From Glutamicibacter sp002979865 (lineage in GTDB: Bacteria > Actinomycetota > Actinomycetes > Actinomycetales > Micrococcaceae), in NCBI RefSeq assembly GCF_050030965.1, contig NZ_CP188297.1, positions 1,116,001 through 1,180,000 of the forward strand: a stretch of 64,000 bases of DNA, written 5' to 3'. The notes under the pieces were generated by a model. That model made no database searches and was not told where the DNA came from. It saw nothing but the letters and a program-made list of their open reading frames with translations. A program made the translations under genes and the position numbers. This document shows positions 25,503 to 33,632 of this stretch, one piece after another (position 1 is the stretch's first letter; every line of letters starts with the position of its first letter).

Positions 25503-26354
25503 ATGAATTCCAATACCGAGCTCGGCGAATTCCTCAAGGCCCGGCGGGCCCTGGTCAGCCCGGCAGGCGATGGCGGCCCCCGGCGGCGCGTGCCTGGGCT
25601 GCGCCGCGAAGAGGTCGCGGTCCTGGCCGGTGTGAGCACCGACTACTACACCCGGCTGGAACAGGGCCGGCACAAGCGCCCCTCCGAATCCGTGCTCGGC
25701 GCGTTGGCCAAGGCCCTGGAACTGGATGAGACGGCCGCCGGGCATTTATTCAACCTGGCCCGCTCGGTGTCCGGCTCCGGGCGCAACAGCCCGTCGAGCA
25801 GCATCCAGCGGGTACGCCCCTCATTGCATCAGCTGCTGGATTCCTTCACCGGGCATCCGGCCTTCATCCGCGGACGGCGTACCGAGGTGCTGGGCATGAA
25901 TGCGCTGGCCGCCAGCCTGCTCACCGACTTCCTCGCCAAGCCGGTGCGCCACCGCAGCCTGATCCGCTGGGCCTTCCTGGATCCCGAAGCCAGGCAGCGC
26001 TACGCCGACTGGGAGCAGATCGCCGCCTCGATGGTCGGCACCTTGCGCCTGGATGCCGGGCGCCATCCGCATGATCCGCTGCTCGCGCAGCTGGTCGGAG
26101 AGCTGTCCATGAACAGCGAAGAATTCCGCACCTGGTGGGCCGATCACCGGGTGGTCGAGCGGCGGGACGGGATCAAGCGGTTCAACCATCCCCAGGTGGG
26201 CTATCTGGAGGTCAACTACGAGGCCTTGGACGTGACCGGGGCACCAGACCAGACCCTGTTCATCTACACCACCGAGCCGGGCTCGGACTCCGAAGCGAAG
26301 CTGCGCGATCTGGCCGCGCTGCTCAACGGCCAGGGACCGGTGCCCAAAGCCTAG
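25503..26354 (+). CDS. XRE family regulator with MmyB-like ligand domain
   Basis: A 283-residue protein. An N-terminal XRE helix-turn-helix carries LGEFLKARRALVSP, then RRVPGLRREEVAVLAGVSTDYYTRLEQGRHKRPSESVLGAL. The C-terminal MmyB-like domain (about 100-275) contains DFLAKPVRHRSLIRWAFLDP and a terminal HPQVGYLEVNYEAL. These proteins are common actinobacterial regulators; MmyB in Streptomyces controls an antibiotic cluster. The ATG at 25503 has AAAGGA upstream. It faces benE across the repeat-bearing spacer, so benE is a plausible target. Ligand unknown. Confidence 0.88.
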   Translation: MNSNTELGEFLKARRALVSPAGDGGPRRRVPGLRREEVAVLAGVSTDYYTRLEQGRHKRPSESVLGALAKALELDETAAGHLFNLARSVSGSGRNSPSSSIQRVRPSLHQLLDSFTGHPAFIRGRRTEVLGMNALAASLLTDFLAKPVRHRSLIRWAFLDPEARQRYADWEQIAASMVGTLRLDAGRHPHDPLLAQLVGELSMNSEEFRTWWADHRVVERRDGIKRFNHPQVGYLEVNYEALDVTGAPDQTLFIYTTEPGSDSEAKLRDLAALLNGQGPVPKA

Positions 26355-26791
26355 CTGCGTGCTGGGATCAGCGATTTGCCGAGCCAGCTGCGCTCCAGCT
26401 CGTTGAGCGGGCGCGACGAGATGCCATCGGCTGCCAGCGGCACCATGACCGTGGTCGAGTCGAATACCGGCTGCCCGTCCTGGTAACCGATGCCCCGCAC
26501 GGTGAAGGACTTGTTGCCCAGCCGGCTGATGCCCATGCGGATGAGCATCTCGGGCTGGTAGTACAGCGGGCGCAGGTAGTCGATCTGGATCGATGCCACC
26601 ACGGTGCCGAATTCGAAACGGCCTGTTGTCCCGTCCTCGCGCGTCCAGCGGATGCGGGCTTCTTCCATCAGGGTCACGATGCGCGCATTGTTCACATGGC
26701 CCAGGGCGTCCTGGTCCGACCAGCGCAGCTGCAAGATGACTTCGGTAGCCGCGGCCAGTTCATCGTTTGTCGTTTCGCTCATGGAACCCAT
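26351..26791 (-). CDS. Hot-dog-fold acyl-CoA thioesterase (4HBT type)
   Basis: A 146-residue protein with the 4-hydroxybenzoyl-CoA thioesterase signature LRWSDQDALGHVNNARIVTLMEEAR; the Asp in SDQDALGHVNN is the usual catalytic residue. It hydrolyses acyl-CoA thioesters. The substrate is not predictable, and it is too far from the hydroxycinnamate genes to assume a link. The stop overlaps the convergent XRE gene by 4 nt. An internal ATG at 26782 could be the true start, as neither has a clear Shine-Dalgarno. Confidence 0.85.
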   Translation of the reverse strand: MGSMSETTNDELAAATEVILQLRWSDQDALGHVNNARIVTLMEEARIRWTREDGTTGRFEFGTVVASIQIDYLRPLYYQPEMLIRMGISRLGNKSFTVRGIGYQDGQPVFDSTTVMVPLAADGISSRPLNELERSWLGKSLIPARS

Positions 26792-26831
26792 TGCACCAGA
26801 AACCCGGGCTGGCTACTGCGCCCGTGACGGC

Positions 26832-27968
26832 TCATGAACTTGGGCCATCGCCGGAAGGCACCCAGCGTGCATCCTCGTCGTTGGCGTCCTTGCAGATCCA
26901 TTCCCGGGCCGACCCGTAGCACCGCAGCTCATCGGTGAACCAGAACGCCTGGTCCGGGTCCCACCCGGCAATCACGCTGGCGTACTTCTCGTCGATGTCG
27001 AGGCATTGCCCGGCGAGCGCCAGATAGGCGCCGATACCCAGATGCACCCCGTCGTAATCGCGCGCCACGGCCAGCCAGTCGGGGATCTTCCATGCGCCGT
27101 CGCGCCCGGTGGACAGGTACCAGTCGTGGCGCTTGTGCGCGGTGACCTCGATGCCGTGCTCGCGGCAGAGCCGGATCCAGTCCTCGGCCGTGGCGATCTC
27201 CAGCACCTTGGCTGCGGGAGGCACGCTCGTGAACCTGACGCTGGCTTGCTCCCATCCAAAACCGTCTTCCACGCAGCTCAGGCCCACTGGCTCCCGGTCT
27301 GGGAACACACCGGTAGTGGAGGGCAGGCGGCTGCTGGGCTTGGACCACCATTCCCCGCTGAAGCTGCCCAGCGGGGTGCTGCTCATTTCGGCGGCATCGC
27401 GGGCTTCGGTCGCCAGGATGCCGGCCCTCCACTCCTGCAGTAGGCCCAGGGCATTGCTGCCGGGAGCCTGCGTCCTGCCCTGCGGGTCATGCTGGTCGAA
27501 TTCGACCTGGAATTGGTTGCGCAGATCCACGGGATCCAGCCACCAGGCCGCGAGCCCGCTGTCCGCCAGGTGCCGGGCCACGCGCTCAAGCGGCGCGGCC
27601 AGTTCCGGCAACGCCAGCAGGGTGTCTTCCCCATCCGGTTCCTGCCAATAGCGGGCACTGTCGACCGAGCGGACCAGCGCTTGCTGCAGCAGCGCTGCGG
27701 TGGCCGGAACCAAAGTGGTGCCGTCCAGGCGCCGGGCGATCTGCTGGACACTGGTTTCGGGCATGCTGGATTCATCCGCGCCAAACAGGCCAACGCTTTC
27801 GCCGCGTTCTACCGCCACGTGATACGCGGCGTAGAACATCGCCGCATGCAGCGGATGCTCCCCGAACGCCGGTAGCAGCTTCTCTTCGCTGGCAGTGGCG
27901 AACTCCCACAGCATCCTGCGCCCGCGTGCGCCTGCCATGAGCGCCTGCACTAGTTCCATCCGCGCCAC
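26832..27968 (-). CDS. Hypothetical protein of unknown family
   Basis: A 378-residue soluble-looking protein with no signal peptide or membrane segment. I recognise no domain. It is rich in Trp and acidic residues, with blocks such as GLAAWWLDPVDLRNQFQVEFDQ and WYLSTGRDGAWKIPDWLAVARDYDGVHLGIGAYLALAG. The latter is reminiscent of immunity or SMI1-like proteins in style only. The start is uncertain: GTG at 27968 or ATG at 27959. It precedes the thioesterase on the same strand with a 40-nt gap, so the two may be cotranscribed. Confidence 0.75.
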   Translation of the reverse strand: MARMELVQALMAGARGRRMLWEFATASEEKLLPAFGEHPLHAAMFYAAYHVAVERGESVGLFGADESSMPETSVQQIARRLDGTTLVPATAALLQQALVRSVDSARYWQEPDGEDTLLALPELAAPLERVARHLADSGLAAWWLDPVDLRNQFQVEFDQHDPQGRTQAPGSNALGLLQEWRAGILATEARDAAEMSSTPLGSFSGEWWSKPSSRLPSTTGVFPDREPVGLSCVEDGFGWEQASVRFTSVPPAAKVLEIATAEDWIRLCREHGIEVTAHKRHDWYLSTGRDGAWKIPDWLAVARDYDGVHLGIGAYLALAGQCLDIDEKYASVIAGWDPDQAFWFTDELRCYGSAREWICKDANDEDARWVPSGDGPSS

Positions 27969-28138
27969 TTCATTTCACTGGTTCGAAAACAGTAAATCCC
28001 GCCAAGACAGTCGATAACTATTTACGGGATCGATTATTAGACATTACCTGAGCAGGGGTTGCAATTCACCTGCCATTGGCACCGTGGAAGACGGCCGGCC
28101 AAGGGGCCGGCAGATTGTCCCCACCCGGAGGAACGTTC

Positions 28139-29986
28139 GTGAAAATCTTCGCTCGACCCGGCAAAACCAATCATCTCACCCCACTGCATCTCACCGCCGG
28201 AAGCCTAGTTGCCATTGCAGCTTCCACCGCATTCATCGGCGCCACCCCGGAACTCGAGGCAGTGCCGGCAGCCAAGTCCGCCGCGGACTGGAGCTCCTCG
28301 GCCTACCGCGGGTCAGTCGAGGTGATCCCGGCAGGAACTGGCCGCAGCGGCACCGCGCAAGAGACGCTCGACGGAGTGGTCTTCGAGGATCGCAACAAGA
28401 ACTCCACGCAGGATGCCAACGAGCCTGGCCTACCGAACGTCACGGTTTCCAACGGCCGCGACGTCGTGGCCACCGATGGGCAGGGACGCTACGAACTTCC
28501 GGCATACAACAACATGACCGCGTTCGTCACCCAGCCCCGGGGCTTCCAGGTTCCGGTCGACGACGACAACGTCGCCCAATTCTTCTACACCCACCTGCCT
28601 GAAGGCTCCCCGGACCTGAAGTACGACGGCATCGCCCCGACCGGGCCGCTGCCCGAGGCAGTCAACTTCCCGCTGGTGGCCAGCAGCGCCACGCAATCGC
28701 CCGAGCAGAGCTGCGTCATCGGTGCGGATGTGCAGACCTATACCCAGCAGGAAGTCGAGTACGCCAGGGAAGGCGCTTTCGCCGATCTGGCGGCCCGCAC
28801 CGACTACACCGGCTGCGGCGCCTTGTTCATCGGCGACCTCGTGGGCGATGACCTGAACTTCTTCCACCAGACCCGAGAACTGTCCTCCATGCTCAACGGT
28901 CCGGCCCGGTTCCTGCCGGGCAACCACGACATCGACTACGACTCGCTGGACGGGCAGCACGAGTACGATTCCTTCCGCGCCCAGTTCGGTCCGGAGTACT
29001 ACTCCTACGACACGGGCAAGACTCACGTCATCGCCCTGAGCACCATCGATTACCCGACTGCGGTTCCGGCCAAGAAGAGCGACTACACCTACGATCTGGG
29101 CAAGCGCCAGCTGCAGTGGCTGCGCGCGGACCTGGCCGAGGTACCCGAGAACAAGGCCATCGTCCTGGCCGGGCACAGCCCCCTGCTGGAGTTCTTCTAC
29201 AGCGACGAGCATTCCACCAAGCAGGTCCGGGAGATCTACGAATTGCTGGAAGGACGCGAGGTCGTTTCCCTGGGCGGGCACACCCACATGTCAGAGAACC
29301 TGCGCGCCGGGGACCTGATGGATGGCTGGCGCGACGAGGTCGGCGAGGCAGGCCTGCCGTTCACGCACTTGACTGTCCCGGCCATTTCCGGGCAGTGGTA
29401 TGACGGACGGGTTATCGAGAACGGCTACCCGACTTCCATCCAGCGCGACGGGACCCCTCCGGGAGTGCTCACCTTGGACATCAAGAACACCAGGATCACC
29501 GAGCGCTTCACCGTGACCGGCGGGGATGCCAGCAAGCAGATGTCCCTGGGCTTGAACACCCCGGCGTACCGGCAGTGGTACGAGGAGAATCTGGAAAAGG
29601 AGCGCGGCACGGTTCCGGCCCTGGATGACCCGTTGGCGGTGAGCCGGCAGGGACTGGCCGAGGACACCTGGCTGACCACGAACTTCTGGATGGGCAGCAC
29701 CGGCTCCGCTGTCGAGGTCTCCATCGACGGACAGGACCCGGTTGCGGCCGAGCGGACGCAGAAAATGGCCGGCGAACGCCCGCTGTCAGGCGCCGAGTAC
29801 TCGGATCCGGCGGCCATCGCCGAGCAATTCGTCCATGGCGGCGGCTTCGCCGAGAAGACCAGCCACTTGTGGCGCTTGGAACTGCCAGATGATCTCTCCG
29901 TCGGGGCGCACACCGCCACGGTGACTGCCACCGACGTGCATGGGCGTTCTTTCACCGAGGAATTGGATTTCACGGTCATCGGGTAG
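28139..29986 (+). CDS. Secreted calcineurin-like metallophosphoesterase
   Basis: A 615-residue exported protein from a GTG start at 28139, with GGAGG seven bases upstream. It has an N-terminal signal segment (to about residue 40) and a SdrD-like beta domain (DGVVFEDRNKNSTQDANEPG). The metallophosphatase core shows ADVQTY, GDLVGDDLN, GNHDID, LAGHSP and GGHTHMS. A C-terminal beta domain ends HSFTEELD-like. This is the MetallophosN-Metallophos-MetallophosC layout. It probably hydrolyses phosphoesters outside the cell, and may be induced for phosphate scavenging. It stands alone. Confidence 0.85.
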   Translation: MKIFARPGKTNHLTPLHLTAGSLVAIAASTAFIGATPELEAVPAAKSAADWSSSAYRGSVEVIPAGTGRSGTAQETLDGVVFEDRNKNSTQDANEPGLPNVTVSNGRDVVATDGQGRYELPAYNNMTAFVTQPRGFQVPVDDDNVAQFFYTHLPEGSPDLKYDGIAPTGPLPEAVNFPLVASSATQSPEQSCVIGADVQTYTQQEVEYAREGAFADLAARTDYTGCGALFIGDLVGDDLNFFHQTRELSSMLNGPARFLPGNHDIDYDSLDGQHEYDSFRAQFGPEYYSYDTGKTHVIALSTIDYPTAVPAKKSDYTYDLGKRQLQWLRADLAEVPENKAIVLAGHSPLLEFFYSDEHSTKQVREIYELLEGREVVSLGGHTHMSENLRAGDLMDGWRDEVGEAGLPFTHLTVPAISGQWYDGRVIENGYPTSIQRDGTPPGVLTLDIKNTRITERFTVTGGDASKQMSLGLNTPAYRQWYEENLEKERGTVPALDDPLAVSRQGLAEDTWLTTNFWMGSTGSAVEVSIDGQDPVAAERTQKMAGERPLSGAEYSDPAAIAEQFVHGGGFAEKTSHLWRLELPDDLSVGAHTATVTATDVHGRSFTEELDFTVIG

Positions 29987-30013
29987 CGTCATCCTTCGTG
30001 CGTGCATGAAAAA

Positions 30014-30058
30014 CTCCCCAAAAGTTGTTGTGACTTTTTCAGTCCAACTTTTGGGGAG
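30014..30058 (-). terminator. Large hairpin with a T-run on the minus strand
   Basis: CTCCCCAAAAGTTG (30014-30027) pairs perfectly with CAACTTTTGGGGAG (30045-30058), with a short inner GACT/AGTC stem. The T-run TTTTTC follows on the minus strand only, although both flanking genes are on the plus strand. Confidence 0.6.
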
Positions 30059-30136
30059 CAGTTCAATGAGCAGGCACCAGCTTTTTGTTACGCCCACAGT
30101 GGGACAGCATCGGCTGAAGGTGCCTAGGATGAATCC

Positions 30137-31108
30137 ATGCGCATTGCAATCCTGGATGATTACCACAACGTGGCCCGCTCGCTGGCCGATTTCGACGGCC
30201 TCGCCGTCGCCCTGGACGCCGAAGTCACTGTCTTCACCGAGCACCTGGGCCACGAGGACAGCACCGTCGTCCAGGCGCTGCAGCCCTTCGACGCCATCGT
30301 CGCCATGCGCGAACGCACGCCTTTCCCGGCCGCCCGGCTCAATGCCCTGCCCAACCTGAAGCTGCTGGTCACCACCGGCCGCCGCAACGGATCCATCGAC
30401 CTGCAGGCTGCCAAGAACCAGGGCATCGTGGTCAGCCACACCGGCTATGTGGCTACCGATGCCGCCGAGCACACCTGGGCGCTGATCCTCAGCGCCGCGC
30501 GCCGACTGGACGTGGAGCTGTTTTCCGCGGACCGCCCGCTGGCGGCTGGCTCGGGCTGGCAGACCACTTTCGGACTGGGCCTGTCCGGCAAGACCCTGGG
30601 CGTCTACGGCCTGGGAAATCTGGGAGCGAAGGTTGCGAAGGTCGGCTTGGCCTTCGGCATGCGGGTCATCGCCTACAGCCAGAATCTCACCAAGGCCCGC
30701 GCCACCGAAGTGGGCGTGGAGCTGGTCTCCGAAGCCGAGCTGTTCTCCACCAGCGACATCGTCACCGTGCACCTGAAGCTCTCGGAGCGCAGCACCGGGG
30801 TCATCGGACCCAAGCAGCTGGCGTGGATGCGTCCCGATTCCATCCTGGTCAACACCTCGCGCAGCAGGATCGTGCAGACCGACGCGCTCATCGACGCGCT
30901 GGACAGCCGGCAGTTGCACCTGGCCGCGGTGGATGTCTTCGACGTGGAACCGCTGCCGGCCAAGGACCGGCTGGCCGCTACCCGGGGCGTGATTGCCACC
31001 CCGCATATCGGCTATGTGACCATCGAGCAGTTCGAGATGTTCTACAGCGACGCGGTGGAAGACATCCGCGCGTGGGCTAGCGGCGCACCGATCCGGGTGC
31101 TGGCCTAG
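30137..31108 (+). CDS. D-2-hydroxyacid dehydrogenase family protein
   Basis: A 323-residue member of the D-isomer hydroxyacid dehydrogenase family (phosphoglycerate dehydrogenase-like). The NAD motif is GVYGLGNLGAKVA. The catalytic residues follow the family order: Arg in VNTSRSRIV, Glu in DVFDVEPLPA, and His in ATPHIGYVT. It reduces a 2-oxoacid or oxidises a D-2-hydroxyacid. The lack of an ACT domain argues against a dedicated SerA. The substrate is unknown. It stands alone, and its end overlaps the convergent PAP2 gene by 32 nt. Confidence 0.87.
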   Translation: MRIAILDDYHNVARSLADFDGLAVALDAEVTVFTEHLGHEDSTVVQALQPFDAIVAMRERTPFPAARLNALPNLKLLVTTGRRNGSIDLQAAKNQGIVVSHTGYVATDAAEHTWALILSAARRLDVELFSADRPLAAGSGWQTTFGLGLSGKTLGVYGLGNLGAKVAKVGLAFGMRVIAYSQNLTKARATEVGVELVSEAELFSTSDIVTVHLKLSERSTGVIGPKQLAWMRPDSILVNTSRSRIVQTDALIDALDSRQLHLAAVDVFDVEPLPAKDRLAATRGVIATPHIGYVTIEQFEMFYSDAVEDIRAWASGAPIRVLA

Positions 31109-31799
31109 GGACCTGCGGCCGCGGCACGAAGTAGTAGTGCAGGATCGCCACGACGGCGGCCCATGCGGCCCCGATCAGCAACCCCACCAGCACGTCAGAG
31201 ACCCAGTGGTGCCCGATGTAGATTCGGGAAGCTCCCATCGCCAGGACGAATAGCGCCGCGACGATGGAGATCAGGTACGCGTAGCGGCGCAGCCCGTAGA
31301 TGATCGCCAGGTAGCTGGCGATGCCGATCAGCGCGGCCGAGTTCAGCGTGTGCCCGCTGGGGAACGAAAAGGTCTGCGGCGGCGCCGGGCCTCCGGGAAC
31401 GCCTTGGGGACGCGGCACCTGGAGGCTTGTCTTGAGAATAACGGTCAGCAGGACCGAGACCAGTGCAGTGAACGCGATGGCCGCCAACGGCCACGCGCTG
31501 CGGGTTTTCCAGCACAGCAATGAGGTGATCACCAGCATGATCATGGTCATTCCCGGTGTGGATCCCCAGAAGTACAGGAAGTCGGAGACCGCAAACAGGA
31601 ACGGCGACTGGTGCTCCAGTGCCCATTGGTAGGCTGGGGCGTCCAGATCCTTGGCCCATCCGCCCGCGTGCAGGGAGACCAGCACCCTGCGGGTGAAGTA
31701 GAACATGGCGACGACCAGCCCGAAAATGATCCATAGCACCTGTGCGCCGCGGGAACGTTGGCCTTGCCGGAAATACCATGAGGATCGCATGGCTTCCAT
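31077..31799 (-). CDS. PAP2 family membrane phosphatase
   Basis: A 240-residue protein with about six helices and the three phosphatidate-phosphatase motifs: KTSLQVPRP, PSGH in SFPSGHTLNS, and SRIYIGHHWVSD with the catalytic His. It should act on lipid phosphates (phosphatidate or undecaprenyl pyrophosphate) at the membrane. The start is taken at ATG 31799 (or 31790). A frame running on to 32534 crosses the divergent rlmH gene and is not real. It faces rlmH with about 55 nt between starts. Confidence 0.88.
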   Translation of the reverse strand: MEAMRSSWYFRQGQRSRGAQVLWIIFGLVVAMFYFTRRVLVSLHAGGWAKDLDAPAYQWALEHQSPFLFAVSDFLYFWGSTPGMTMIMLVITSLLCWKTRSAWPLAAIAFTALVSVLLTVILKTSLQVPRPQGVPGGPAPPQTFSFPSGHTLNSAALIGIASYLAIIYGLRRYAYLISIVAALFVLAMGASRIYIGHHWVSDVLVGLLIGAAWAAVVAILHYYFVPRPQVPRPAPGSVRR

Positions 31800-31853
31800 C
31801 GTATCGGGATGGGCGCGAAGCGCTGAACTCGATCGATGCGGAACAATGGAAGC

Positions 31854-32312
31854 ATGACGATCAAGGTGCTGGCAGTTGGCAAGAAACACGAATCCTGGGT
31901 GGACGAGGGTATTTCCCGCTACGGGAAGCGGCTGAAGAAGCCCTTCGACCTCACCTGGCAGCTGCTGAACCATTCCTCGCGCGAGAACGACGCGGCCCGC
32001 ACCGAGGAGTCGGCCCGCATCCTGGCGAAAATCGATGACCGCGACTTCGTGGTTCTGCTCGATGAGCGCGGAAAGAACGTGGACTCCCCTGCGTTGGCCA
32101 ATACTTTGCGCACCCCGATTGATGCTTCGCGCAGTGTCGTGATCATCATCGGCGGCGCGTACGGCGTGGACGCATCCGTGCATGCGCGGGCCAATTTCAT
32201 CTGGTCGCTTTCGAAGCTGGTCTTCCCGCACCAGCTGGTGCGCTTGATCCTCACCGAGCAGCTCTACCGCGCGCAGGACATCCTGGCAGGCGGGAAGTAC
32301 CATCACGTTTAA
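31854..32312 (+). CDS. rlmH: 23S rRNA (pseudouridine1915-N3)-methyltransferase RlmH
   Basis: A 152-residue SPOUT methyltransferase, near the 155 residues of E. coli RlmH. It begins MTIKVLAVGKKHESW. The knot region has VVLLDERGKNVDS and the SAM-binding VIIIGGAYGVD. The C-terminal SKLVFPHQLVRLILTEQLYRAQDI and the final GGKYHH are family hallmarks. It methylates position 1915 in helix 69 of 23S rRNA. The start at 31854 gives the family N-terminus; the frame open from 31836 is longer than homologs. Confidence 0.95.
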   Translation: MTIKVLAVGKKHESWVDEGISRYGKRLKKPFDLTWQLLNHSSRENDAARTEESARILAKIDDRDFVVLLDERGKNVDSPALANTLRTPIDASRSVVIIIGGAYGVDASVHARANFIWSLSKLVFPHQLVRLILTEQLYRAQDILAGGKYHHV

Positions 32313-32324
32313 GCCATTCCCTTG

Positions 32325-32366
32325 ACTTTCCAACTTGGAAAGACAAGACTTTTCATAACGGAAAGT
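32325..32366. promoter_or_regulatory. Twin palindromic operators before the small membrane-protein operon
   Basis: Two 19-bp sites, ACTTTCCAACTTGGAAAGA (32325-32343) and ACTTTTCATAACGGAAAGT (32348-32366), share the ACTTTyC-N5-GGAAAG pattern. They lie 23 bp apart, about two helical turns, just before the ATG at 32376. The first overlaps a TTGACT -35-like box. They are likely bound by the winged-helix protein of the same operon. Confidence 0.7.
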
Positions 32367-32375
32367 AGGGAAATC

Positions 32376-32840
32376 ATGGCTGAGGGGCAAGAACGAATCG
32401 ACAAGCTGACCGCCGCGGAGCGCCTGGCCTCCGCGGACCAGGCCTCGAACAAGATGGTCGCTGCCGGCACTTCTTCCCGGGCCACCCTCTTCGTGTACGT
32501 GGTGCTCGGGAGCACCGCGATGAGTCTTGAACATGTCCTTTCGCCAAAGATGGCTCTGGCGTTATTCGCGGTGGCTGTCGTTGCAGCCCTCGTGCACTAC
32601 GTGATTATGCGCAGCCGCGCCAAGATGCGCCCTTTGCTCAGCAGCTCGGCAACCTACGGCTGGTACGCGTTCCTGGCTTCAATGATCGTGATGTGCCTGC
32701 GCTTTTGGGTCGCCGAGGACCCTTGGAGCATCGGTGCGAAATTAGTCGTTTCCTGCACCGCCTTATGGCATTTGCTTTCCTCCGCGCAAACGGCATGGGA
32801 CAAGGACCGTGTGCAAGATGCCCAGGAAATGGCGGCCTAG
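32376..32840 (+). CDS. Small membrane protein of unknown function
   Basis: A 154-residue protein. A charged cytosolic N-terminus (MAEGQERIDKLTAAERLASAD) is followed by about four hydrophobic helices (residues 35-55, 58-78, 90-110, 120-140) and a charged tail. No catalytic motif is visible. GTAGGG lies upstream of the ATG. It is first in an operon with a second membrane protein and a winged-helix regulator, behind twin palindromes. The set looks like a self-controlled membrane module. Function unknown. Confidence 0.75.
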   Translation: MAEGQERIDKLTAAERLASADQASNKMVAAGTSSRATLFVYVVLGSTAMSLEHVLSPKMALALFAVAVVAALVHYVIMRSRAKMRPLLSSSATYGWYAFLASMIVMCLRFWVAEDPWSIGAKLVVSCTALWHLLSSAQTAWDKDRVQDAQEMAA

Positions 32841-32844
32841 CCAG

Positions 32845-33307
32845 GTGAACAATTCGCAGATCCCCTCGGAGCGCGAAGCCGCTTCCCAACTCGCCGCGGC
32901 CGAAGAAGCCGCGAGCGGCACCGTCAGCGCCACCGAAGCCCCCCGGGGCATTCATGATTGTCCTGGGCATCGTCACGGCGGCAATCTTTTCGCTCTACGG
33001 AGTCATCGACATCGCCCTTTGGAGCTGGTCGCCGGTGCTCTATGTGCCATTGATCGCCTGGTACGCCTACTGGTCGCGCCAGCGGCCCAAGTCCCGCCCT
33101 GCATTGAGGCACTCGGGCAAATACATCGCTGTCATGCTGTTCATGATGCTCGCCCTGCAATTGTGCACCTTCTGGATTCCCCAGACTTGGCTGTTCGCGA
33201 TACCCAAATTCCTCGCATTGGCCGCTGTCTTCACCGGTTCCCTGTGGATCATGCGCCGCGAAACCATCAAATCCCGCATCAAGGATGGAAATGAACAAGC
33301 CATCTAG
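32845..33307 (+). pseudogene. Frameshifted small membrane protein gene
   Basis: A GTG at 32845, five bases after the previous stop, opens a frame coding a charged N-terminus (NNSQIPSEREAASQLAAAEEAA) like that of its neighbour, up to CCCCCCGGGG at 32939-32948. The membrane part (MIVLGIVTAAIFSLYG onward, to 33307) lies in the next frame. Removing one base in the C or G run would join them into about 153 residues with four helices. Either the gene is broken, the read has an indel, or a shorter protein starts at ATG 32954, where GGGG might serve as a weak ribosome site. Confidence 0.6.
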
Positions 33308-33593
33308 CAATGCGCAATTCGACGAGCTGATCCATGCACCCATCCGGCTGCGCATTTGCGCCAGCCTCGCCCCGGTGCAGTGGGCAGAATTCGCGCACCT
33401 TCGCGGCATCCTCGATGTCGCCGACTCCGTCTTGAGCAAGCACCTCAAGCAGCTCGCCGATGCCGGGTATATCGGCATCGAGCGGTTCACCAAGCTGGGG
33501 CGCAGCCATATGCGCGTTTCGCTGACCAAATCCGGACGCCGGGCCTATGTCAGCCATGTGGCGGCCCTGCGGGAGATCACGGCGGGCGGATAA
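33291..33593 (+). CDS. Winged-helix DNA-binding regulator (HTH_27-like)
   Basis: A 100-residue single-domain protein: MNKPSSNAQFDELIHAPIRLRICASLAP, then a recognition region DVADSVLSKHLKQLADAGYIGIERF and a wing KLGRSHMRVSLTKSGRRAY. This is the compact winged-helix type found beside small membrane proteins in actinobacteria. The start at 33291 is preferred, with AAGGA upstream. It overlaps the end of the frameshifted gene. It probably represses its own operon at the twin palindromes 32325-32366. The signal it senses is unknown. Confidence 0.82.
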   Translation: MNKPSSNAQFDELIHAPIRLRICASLAPVQWAEFAHLRGILDVADSVLSKHLKQLADAGYIGIERFTKLGRSHMRVSLTKSGRRAYVSHVAALREITAGG

Positions 33594-33619
33594 TGGCCGA
33601 TCTTGTCGTTCGCAGACCG

Positions 33620-33632
33620 TAGTATCGATTCC
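33620..33632 (+). promoter_or_regulatory. Possible leaderless promoter of lhr
   Basis: TAGTAT (33620-33625) stands seven bases before the ATG at 33633, and there is no Shine-Dalgarno sequence. This fits a -10 box with transcription starting at the start codon. A -35 element is not evident. Confidence 0.35.

Noticed and set aside
26351..26791. The 4HBT-type thioesterase as part of the hydroxycinnamate pathway
   Set aside because: It is about 10 kb away in a different operon, and the amidohydrolase already accounts for release from CoA.
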